Assembly: GCA_036417435.1 (NCBI GenBank)
Contig: JAZAQT010000721.1
Span: 62,001 to 126,000, forward strand
Direction: 5' to 3'
Source of the DNA: Inia geoffrensis
Taxonomy: Eukaryota; Chordata; Mammalia; Artiodactyla; Iniidae
Length of the DNA stretch: 64,000 bases
The translations under genes and the position numbers were made by a program. The notes below the pieces were generated by a model that searched no databases, had not been told where the DNA came from, and was given only the letters and a program-made list of their open reading frames with translations. Shown one piece after another: positions 52,946 to 62,976 of this stretch. Numbering within the stretch: position 1 is the first letter of the stretch; the number at the start of each line of letters is the position of its first letter.

Positions 52946-54755
52946 GTGACCCTCTTCCGAGACCTTACCCTCACCCGTGCCCTAATGGTAAGCAGTACAC
53001 TAAAACTAACTAGTGACCTCACACGTACGCTAAACCTTAAGCGTTGTGGTACCCTAAACTGTGCCCTAATATCTCCCCATTCCCTAACCCTAACCCTAAC
53101 CCGCATTCTATCCCTGACCCTCACCCGAAACCTTACCCTCACCCGTGCCCTAATCTTAACCAGGACACCAACACTAACTTGTGCCCTCACACGTACGCTA
53201 ACCCTTAATCGTTGTCGTACCCTAAACTGTACCCTAATCCCTCCCCATTCCCTAACCCTAACCCTAACCCGAATCCTAACCCTGACCCTCACCTGAAGCC
53301 TTACCCTCACCCGTGCCTTAATCTTAACAAGGACACTAACACTAACACTTGCCCTCACACGAACGCTAACCCTTAAGCACTGTCGTACCCTAAGCTGTAC
53401 CCTAATCCCTCTGCATTCCTTAACCCTAACCCTAACCCGAATCCTAACCCTGACCCTCACCCGAAGCCTTACCCTCACCCGTGCCCTAATCTTAACCAGG
53501 ACACAAACACTAACTCATGCCCTCAAACGTACGCTAACCCTTAAGCATTGTCGTACCCTATCCTGTACCCTAATTCCTCCCCATTCCCTAACCCTAACCC
53601 TAAGCGAAACCCTGAACGTGACCCTTTTCCGAGGCCTTACCCTCATCGGTGCCGTTGTCTTAACCAGTACACCAACACTAACTCGTGCCCTCACACTTAC
53701 GCTAACCCTTAAGCATTGTCGTACCCTATCCTGTACCCTAATCCCTCTCCATTCCCTAACCCTAACCCTAACCTGAAACCTAACCATGAAACTCACCCGA
53801 ACCTTTACCCTCACCCGTGTCCTAATTTTAACCAGTACATCAACACTAACCCATGCCCTCTAAGGTACGCCAACCCTAAGCCATTGCCGTACCCTAACCT
53901 GTACCCTAATCAATCCCCATTCCCTAACCCTAACCCTAACCCTAACCCTTAACGTGACCCTCTTCCGAGACCTTACCCTCACCCGTGCCCTAATGGTAAG
54001 CAGTACACTAAAACTAACTAGTGACCTCACACGTACGCTAAACCTTAAGCGTTGTGGTACCCTAAACTGTGCCCTAATATCTCCCCATTCCCTAACCCTA
54101 ACCCTAACCCGCATTCTATCCCTGACCCTCACCCGAAACCTTACCCTCACCCGTGCCCTAATCTTAACCAGGACACCAACACTAACTTGTGCCCTCACAC
54201 GTACGCTAACCCTTAATCGTTGTCGTACCCTAAACTGTACCCTAATCCCTCCCCATTCCCTAACCCTAACCCTAACCCGAATCCTAACCCTGACCCTCAC
54301 CTGAAGCCTTACCCTCACCCGTGCCTTAATCTTAACAAGGACACTAACACTAACACTTGCCCTCACACGAACGCTAACCCTTAAGCACTGTCGTACCCTA
54401 AGCTGTACCCTAATCCCTCTGCATTCCTTAACCCTAACCCTAACCCGAATCCTAACCCTGACCCTCACCCGAAGCCTTACCCTCACCCGTGCCCTAATCT
54501 TAACCAGGACACAAACACTAACTCATGCCCTCAAACGTACGCTAACCCTTAAGCATTGTCGTACCCTATCCTGTACCCTAATTCCTCCCCATTCCCTAAC
54601 CCTAACCCTAAGCGAAACCCTGAACGTGACCCTTTTCCGAGGCCTTACCCTCATCGGTGCCGTTGTCTTAACCAGTACACCAACACTAACTCGTGCCCTC
54701 ACACTTACGCTAACCCTTAAGCATTGTCGTACCCTATCCTGTACCCTAATCCCTC
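52722..54755 (+). repeat. Tandem duplication, 1,008-bp period, no difference seen
   Basis: From 52722 each base equals the base 1,008 bp downstream as far as I can read, until 53748 versus 54756 (T/C). Shared private words include ACTAAAACTAAC, CCCGCATTC, CTTAACAAGGAC and CTAATTCCTCC. The period is six monomers. Confidence 0.88.
52946..53953 (+). repeat. HOR 42, 6-mer with d/e and f/g hybrids
   Basis: 1,008 bp. Order a b c d/e f/g h. It matches the following 1,008 bp with no difference seen from 52722 on. Confidence 0.87.
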
Positions 54756-55285
54756 CCCATTCCCTAACCCTAACCCTAAGCGAAACCCTGAACGTGACCC
54801 TTTTCCGAGTCCTTACCCTCATCGGTGCCGTTGTCTTAACCAGTACACCAACACTAACTCGTGCCCTCACACTTACGCTAACCCTTAAGCATTGTCGTAC
54901 CCTAACCTGTACCCTAATCCCTCTCCATTCCCTAACCCTAACCCTAACCCGAATCCTAACCCTGACCCTCACCCGAAGCCTTACCCTCACCCGTGCCCTA
55001 ATCTTAACCAGGACACCAAGACTAACTCGTGCCCTCACACGTACGCTAACACTAAACCGCAGCGGTACCCTAACCTGTACCCTAATCCCTCTCCATTCCC
55101 TAACCCTAACCCTAACCTGAAACCTAACCATGACACTCACCCGAAACTTTACCCTCACCCGTGTCCTAATTTTAACCAGTAAATCAACACTAACCCATGC
55201 CCTCTAACGTACGCCATCCCTAAGCCATTGCCGTACCCTAACCTGTACCCTAATCAATCCCCATTCCCTAACCCTAACCCTTAAT
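53954..55285 (+). repeat. HOR 43, 8-mer with d/e and f/e hybrids, -12
   Basis: 1,332 bp. Order a b c d/e f/e f g h. The first 800 bp repeat HOR 42. Confidence 0.86.
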
Positions 55286-56617
55286 GTGACCCTCTTCCGA
55301 GGCCTTACCTTCACCCGTGCCCTAATCGTAAGCAGTACACTAACACTAACTAGTGACCTCGCACGTACGCTAAACCTTAAGCGTTGTGGTACTCTAAACT
55401 GTGCCCTACTATCTCCCCATTCCCTAACCCTAACCCTAACCCGAATTCTATCCCTGACCCTCACCCGAAACCTTACCCTCACCCGTGCCCTAATCTTAAC
55501 CAGGACACCAACACTAACTTGTGCCCTCACACGTACGCTAACCCTTAATCGTTGTCGTACCCTAAACTGTACCCTAATCCCTCCCCATTCCCTAACCCTA
55601 ACCCTAACCCGAATCCTAACCCTGACCCTCACCCGAAGCCTTACCCTCACCCGTGCCCTAATCTTAACCAGGACACCAACACTAACTCGTTCCCTCACAC
55701 TTACGCTAAACCTTAAGCGTTGTCGCACCCTAAATTGTACCCTAGTCCCTCCCCATTCCTTAACCCTAACTCTAACCCCATCCCTAAACCTGACCCACTT
55801 CCGATGCCCTATCCTAATCAATGCCCTACTCTTAACCAGGACACAAACACTAACTCATGCCCTCAAACGTACGCTAACCCTTAAGCAATGTCGTACCCTA
55901 TCCTGTACCCTAATCCCTCCCCATTCCCTAACCCTAACCCTAAGCGAAACCCTGAACGTGACCCTTTTCCGAGGCCTTACCCTCATCGGTGCCGTTGTCT
56001 TAACCAGTACACCAACACTAACTCGTGCCCTCACACTTATGCTAACCCTTAAGCATTGTCGTACCCTATCCTGTACCCTAATCCCTCCCCATTCCCTAAC
56101 CCTAACCCTAAGCGAAACCCTGAACGTGACCCTTTTCCGAGTCCTTACCCTCATCGGTGCCGTTGTCTTAACCAGTACACCAACACTAACTCGTGCCCTC
56201 ACACTTACGCTAACACTTAAGCATTGTCATACCCTAACCTGTACCCTAATCCCTCTCCATTCCCTAACCCTAACCCTAACCCGAATCCTAACCCTGACCC
56301 TCACCCGAAGCCTTACCCTCAGCCGTGCCCTAATCTTAACCAGGACACCAAGACTAACTCGTGCCCTCACACGTACGCTAACACTAAACCGCAGCGATAC
56401 CCTAACCTGTACCCTAATCCCTCTCCATTCCCTAACCCTAACCTTAACCTGAAACCTAACCATGACACTCACCCGAAACTTTACCCTCACCCGTGTCCTA
56501 ATTTTAACCAGTACATCAACACTAACCCATGCCCTCTAACGTACGCCAACCCTAAGCCATTGCCGTACCCTAACCTGTACCCTAATCAATCCCCATTCCC
56601 TAACCCTAACCCTTAAC
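55286..56617 (+). repeat. HOR 44, 8-mer with c missing and f/e hybrid, -12
   Basis: 1,332 bp. Order a b d e f/e f g h. It has private changes GCGTTGTCGCACC and ACCCTAGTCCC. Confidence 0.85.
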
Positions 56618-57457
56618 GTGACCCTCTTCCGAGGCCTTACCCTCACCCGTGCCCTTATCGTAAGCAGTATACAAACATTAACTTGTGACCTCACACGTAT
56701 GCTAAACCTTAAGCGTTGTGGTACCCTAAACTGTGCCCTAATATCTCCCCATTCCCTAACCCTAACCCTAACCCGAATTCTATCCCTGACCCTCACCGGA
56801 AACCTTACCCTCACCCGTGCCCTAATCTTAACCAGGACACCAACACTAACTTGTGCCCTCACACGTACGCTAACCCTTAATCGTTGTCGTACCCTAAACT
56901 GTACCCTAATCCCTCCCCATTCCCTAACCCTAACCCTAACCTGAATCCTAACCCTGACCCTAACCTGAAGTCTTACCCTCACCCGTGCCCTAATCTTAAC
57001 CAGGACACTAACACTAACCCTTGCCCTCACACGAACGCTAACCCTTAAGCACTGTTGTACCCTAAGCTGTACCCTAATCCCTCTGCATTCCTTAACCCTA
57101 ACCCTAACCCGAATCCTAACACTGACCCTCACCCGAAGACTTACCCTCACCCGTGCCCTAATCTTAACCAGGACACCAAGACTAACTCGTGCCCTCACAC
57201 GTACGCTAACACTAAACCGCAGCGGTACCCTAACCTGTACCCTAATCCCTCTCCATTCCCTAACACTAAACTTAACCTGAAACCTAACCATGACACTCAC
57301 CCGAAACTTTACCCTCACCCGTGTCCTAATTTTAACCAGTACATCAACACTAACCCATGCCCTCTAACGTACGCGAACCCTAAGCCATTGCCGTACCCTA
57401 ACCTGTACCCTAATCAATCCCCATACCCTAACCCTAATCCTAACCATAACCCTTAAC
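56618..57457 (+). repeat. HOR 45, 5-mer with d/g hybrid
   Basis: 840 bp, a b c d/g h. Same order as HOR 25, but the sequence around the junction carries different private variants, so it may be an independent event. Confidence 0.84.
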
Positions 57458-59137
57458 GTGACCCTCTTCCGAGGCCTTACCCTCACCCGTGCCCTAATCG
57501 TAAGCAGTACAATAACACTAACTAGTGACCTCGCACGTACGCTAAACCTTAAGCGTTGTGGTACTCTAAACTGTGCCCTAATATCTCCCCATTCCCTAAC
57601 CCTAACCCTAACCCGAATTCTATCCCTGACCCTCACCCGAAACCTTACCCTCACCCGTGCCCTAATCTTAACCAGGACACCAACACTAACTTGTGCCCTC
57701 ACACGTACGCTAACCCTTAATCGTTGTCGTACCCTAAACTGTACCCTAATCCCTCCCCATTCCCTAACCCTAACCCTAACCAGAATCCTAACCCTGACCC
57801 TCACCTGAAGCCTTACCCTCACACGTGCCCTAATCTTAACCAGGACACTAACACTAACCCTTGACCTCACACGAACACTAACCCTTAAGCACAGTCGTAC
57901 CGTAAGCTGTACCCTAATCCCTCTGTATTCCTTAACCCTAACCCTAACCCGAATCCTAACCCTGACCCTCACCCGAAGCCTTACCCTCACCCGTGCCCTA
58001 ATCTTAACCAGGACACCAACACTAACTCGTGCCCTCACACGTACGCTAAACCTTAAGCGTTGTCGTACCCTAAACTGTACCCTAATCCCTCCCCATTCCC
58101 TAACCCTAACCCTAACCAGAATCCTAACCCTGACCCTCACCTGAAGCCTTACCCTCACACGTGCCCTAATCTTAACCAGGACACTAACACTAACCCTTGA
58201 CCTCACACGAACGCTAACCCTTAAGCACAGTCTTACCGTAAGCTGTACCCTAATCCCTCTGTATTCCTTAACCCTAACCCTAACCCGAATCCTAACCCTG
58301 ACCCTCACCCGAAGCCTTACCCTCACCCGTGCCCTAATCTTAACCAGGACACCAACACTAACTCGTGCCCTCACACGTACGCTAAACCTTAAGCGTTGTC
58401 GTACCCTAAATTGTACCCTAATCCCTCCCCATTCCTTAACCCTAACCCTAAACCCATCCCTAAACCTGACCCACTTCCGATGCCCTACCCTAACCAATGC
58501 CCTAATCTTAACCAGGACACAAACATTAACTCATGCACTCAAACGTACGCTAACCCTTAAGCATTGTCGTACCCTATCCTGTACCCTAATATCTCCCCAT
58601 TCCCTAACCCTAACCCTAAGCGACACCCTGAACGTGACCCTTTTCCGAGGCCTTACCCTCATCGGTGCCGTTGTCTTAACCAGTACACCAACACTAACTC
58701 GTGCCCTCATACTTACGCTAACCCTTAAGCATTGTCGTACCCTAACCTGTACCCTAATCCCTCTCCATTCCCTAACCCTAACCCTAACCCGAATCCTAAC
58801 CCTGACCCTCACCCGAAGCCTTACCCTCACCCGTGCCCTAATCTTAACCAGGACACCAAGACTAACTCGTGCCCTCAAACGTACGCTAACACTAAACCGC
58901 AGCGGTACCCTAACCTGTACCCTAATCCCTCTCCATTCCCTAACCCTAACCCTAACCTGAAACCTAACCATGACACTCACCCGAAACTTTACCCTCACCC
59001 GTGTCCTAATTTTAACCAGTACATCAACACTAACCCATGCCCTGTAACGTACGCCAACCCTAAGCCATTGCCGTACCCTAACCTGTACCCTAATCAATCA
59101 CCATTCCCTAACCCTAACCCTAACCCTAACCCTTAAC
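57458..59137 (+). repeat. HOR 46, 10-mer with d/b hybrid
   Basis: 1,680 bp. Order a b c d/b c d e f g h. The extra two monomers are a 336-bp tandem duplication (about 57780-58115 and 58116-58451). Both copies carry the private variants CCAGAATCC, CTTACCGTAAGC or CGTACCGTAAGC, and CTCTGTATTCC. Confidence 0.87.
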
Positions 59138-60301
59138 GTGACCCTCTTCCTTGGGCTTACCCTCACCCGTGCCCTAATCGTAAGCAGTACACTAACACTA
59201 ACTAGTGACCTCACACGTACGCTAAACCTTAAGCGTTTTGGTACCCTAAACTGTGCCCTAATATCTCCCCATTCCCTAACCCTAACCCTAACCCGTATTC
59301 TATCCCTGACCCTCACCCGAAACCTTACCCTCACCCGTGCCCTAATCTTAACCAGGACACCAACACTAACTTGTGCCCTCACACGTATGCTAACCCTTAA
59401 TCGTTGTCGTACCCTAAACTGTACCCTAATCCCTCCCCATTCCCTAACCCTAACCCTAACCCCATCGCTAAACCTGACCCACTTCCGATGCCCTACCCTA
59501 ACCAATGCCCTAATCTTAACCAGGACACAAACACTAACTCATGCCCTCAAACGTACGCTAACCCTTAAGCATTGTCGTACCCTATCCTGTACCCTAATCC
59601 CTCCCCATTCCCTAACACTAACCCTAAGCGAAACCCTGAACGTGACCCTTTTCCGAGGCCTTACCCTCATCGGTGCCGTTGTCTTAACCAGTACACCAAC
59701 ACTAACTCGTGCCCTCACACTTACGCTAACCCTTAAGCATTGTCGTACCCTATCCTGTACCCTAATCCCTCCCCATTCCCTAACCCTAACCCTAAGCGAA
59801 ACCCTGAACGTGACCCTTTTCCGAGGCCTTACCCTCATCGGTGCCGTTGTCTTAACCAGTACACCAACACTAACTCGTGCCCTCACACTTACGCTAACCC
59901 TTAAGCCTTGTCGTACCCTAACCTGTACCCTAATCCCTCTCCATTCCCTAACCCTAACCCTAACCCGAATCCTAACCCTGACCCTCACCCGAAGCCTTAC
60001 CCTCACCCGTACCCTAATCTTAACCAGGACACCAAGACTAACTCGTGCCCTCACACGTACGCTAACACTAAACCGCAGCAGTACCCTAACCTGTACCCTA
60101 ATCCCTCTCCATTTCCTAACCCTAACCGTAACCTGAAACCTAACCATGACACTCACCCGAAACTTTACCCTCACCCGTGTCCTAATTTTAACCAGTACAT
60201 CAACACTAACCCATGCCCTCTAACGTACGCCAACCCTAAGCCATTGCCGTACCCTAACCTGTACCCTAATCCATCCCCATTCCCTAACCCTAACCCTTAA
60301 C
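59138..60301 (+). repeat. HOR 47, 7-mer with b/d and f/e hybrids, -12
   Basis: 1,164 bp. Order a b/d e f/e f g h. The a monomer opens with TTCCTTGGGCTT in place of TTCCGAGGCCTT: three changes in five bases. Confidence 0.85.
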
Positions 60302-61801
60302 GTGACCCTCTTCCGAGGCCTTACCCTCACCCGTGCCTTAATCGTAAGCAGTACACTAACACTAACTAGTGACCTCACACGTACGCAAAACCTTAAGCGT
60401 TGTGGTACCCTAAACTGTGCCCTAATATCTCCCCATTCCCTAACCCTAACCCTAACCCGAATTCTATCCCTGACCCTCACCCGAAACCTTACCCTCACCC
60501 GTGCCCTAATCTTAACCAGGGCACCAACACTAACTTGTGCCCTCACACGTACGCTAACCCTTAATCGTTGTCGTACCCTAAACTGTACCCTAATCCCTCC
60601 CCATTCCCTAACCCTAACCCTAACCCGAATCCTAACCCTGACCCTCACCTGAAGTCTTACCCTCACCCGTGCCCTAATCTTAACCAGGACACTAACACTA
60701 ACCCTTGCCCTCACACGAACGCTAACCTTTAAGCACTGTCGTACCCTAAGCTCTACCCTAATCCCTCTGCATTCCTTAACCCTAACCCTAACCTGAATCC
60801 TAACCCTGACCCTCACCCGAAGCCTTACCCTCACCCGTGCCCTAATCTTAACCAGGACACCAACACTAACTCGTGCCCTCACACGTACGCTAAACCTTAA
60901 GCGTTGTCGTACCCTAAATTGTACCCTAATCCCTCCCCATTCCTTAACCCTAACCCTAACCCCATTCCTAAACCTGACCCACTTCCGATGCCCTACCCTA
61001 ATCAATGCCCTACTCTTAACCAGGACACAAACACTAACTCATGCCCTCAAACGTACGCTAACCCTTAAGCAATGTTGTACCCTATCCTGTACCCTACTCT
61101 CTCCCCATTCCCTAACACTAACCCTAAGCGAAACCCTGAACGTGACCCTTTTCCGAGGCCTTACCCTCATCGGTGCCGTTGTCTTAACCAGTACACCAAC
61201 ACTAACTCGTGCCCTCACACTTACGCTAACCCTTAAGCATTGTCGTACCCTATCCTGTACCCTAATCCCTCCCCATTCCCTAACCCTAACCCTAAGCGAA
61301 ACCCTGAACGTGACCCTTTTCCGAGTCCTTACCCTCATCGGTGCCGTTGTCTTAACCAGTACACCAACACTAACTCGTGCCCTCACACTTACGCTAACCC
61401 TTAAGCATTGTCATACCCTAACCTGTACCCTAATCCCTCTCCATTCCCTAACCCTAACCCTAACCCGAATCCTAACCCTGACCCTCACCCGAAGCCTTAC
61501 CCTCACCCGTGCCCTAATCTTAACCAGGACACCAAGACTAACTCGTGCCCTCACACGTACGCTAACACTAAACCGCAGCGGTACCCTAACCTGTACCCTA
61601 ATCCCTCTCCATTCCCTAACCCTAACCTTAACCTGAAACCTAACCATGACACTCACCCGAAACTTTACCCTCACCCGTGTCCTAATTTTAACCAGTACAT
61701 CAACACTAACCCATGCCCTCTAACGTACGCCAACCCTAAGCCATTGCCGTACCCTAACCTGTACCCTAATCAATCCCCATTCCCTAACCCTAACCCTTAA
61801 C
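60302..61801 (+). repeat. HOR 48, 9-mer with f/e hybrid, -12
   Basis: 1,500 bp, a b c d e f/e f g h, short tail. Structurally the same as HOR 40. Confidence 0.87.
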
Positions 61802-62976
61802 GTGACTCTCTTCCGAGGCCTTACCCTCACCCGTGCCCTAATCGTAAGCAGTATACTAACATTAACTAGTGACCTCACACGTATGCTAAACCTGAAGCGT
61901 TGTGGTACCCTAAACTGTGCCCTAATATCTCCCCATTCCCTAACCCTAACCCTAACCCGAATTCTATCCCTGACCCTCACCCGAAACCGTACCCTCACCC
62001 GTGCCCTAATCTTAACCAGGACACCAACACTAACTTGTGCCCTCACACGTACGCTAACCCTTAATCGTTGTCGTACCCTAAACTGTACCCTAATCCTTCC
62101 CCATTCCCTAACCCTAACCCTAACCCGAATCCTAACCCTGACCCTAACCTGAAGTCTTACCCTCACCTGTGCCCTAATCTTAACCAGGACACTAACACTA
62201 ACCCTTGCCCTCACACGAACGCTAACCCTTAAGCACTGTTGTACCCTAAGCTGTACCCTAATCCCTCTGCATTCCTTAACCCTAACCCTAATCCCATCGC
62301 TAAACCTGACCCACTTCCGATGCCCTACCCTCACCAATGCCCTAATCTTAACCAGGACACAAACACTAACTCATGCCCTCAAACGTACGCTAACCCTTAA
62401 GCATTGTCGTACCCTATCCTGTACCTTAATCCCTCCCCATTCCCTAACACTAACCCTAAGCGAAACCCTGAACGTGACCCTTTTCCGAGGCCTTACCCTC
62501 ATCGGTGCCGTTGTCTTAACCAGTACACAACACTAACTCGTGCCCTCACACTTAGGCTAACACTTAAGCATTGTCGTACCCTAACCTGTACCCTAATCCC
62601 TCTCCATTCCCTAACCCTAACCCTAACCCGAATCCTAACCCTGACCCTCACCCGAAGCCTTACCCTCACCCATGCCCTAATCTTAACCAGAACACCAAGA
62701 CTAACTCGTGCCCTCACACGTACGCTAACACTAAACCGCAGCGGTACCCTAACCTGTACCCTAATCCCTCACCATTCCCTAACCCTAACCCTAACCTGAA
62801 ACCTAACCGTGACACTCACCCGAAACTTTACCCTCACCCGTGTCCTAATTTTAACCAGTACATCAACACTAACCCATGCCCTCTAACGTACGCCAACCCT
62901 AAGCCATTGCCGTACCCTAACATGTACCCTAATCAATCCCCATTCCCTAACCCTAACCCTAACCCTAAAACTTAAC
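61802..62976 (+). repeat. HOR 49, 7-mer with c/d hybrid, -1
   Basis: 1,175 bp. Order a b c/d e f g h. One base is missing at about 62527 (CAGTACACAACAC) in the f monomer. Confidence 0.86.
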
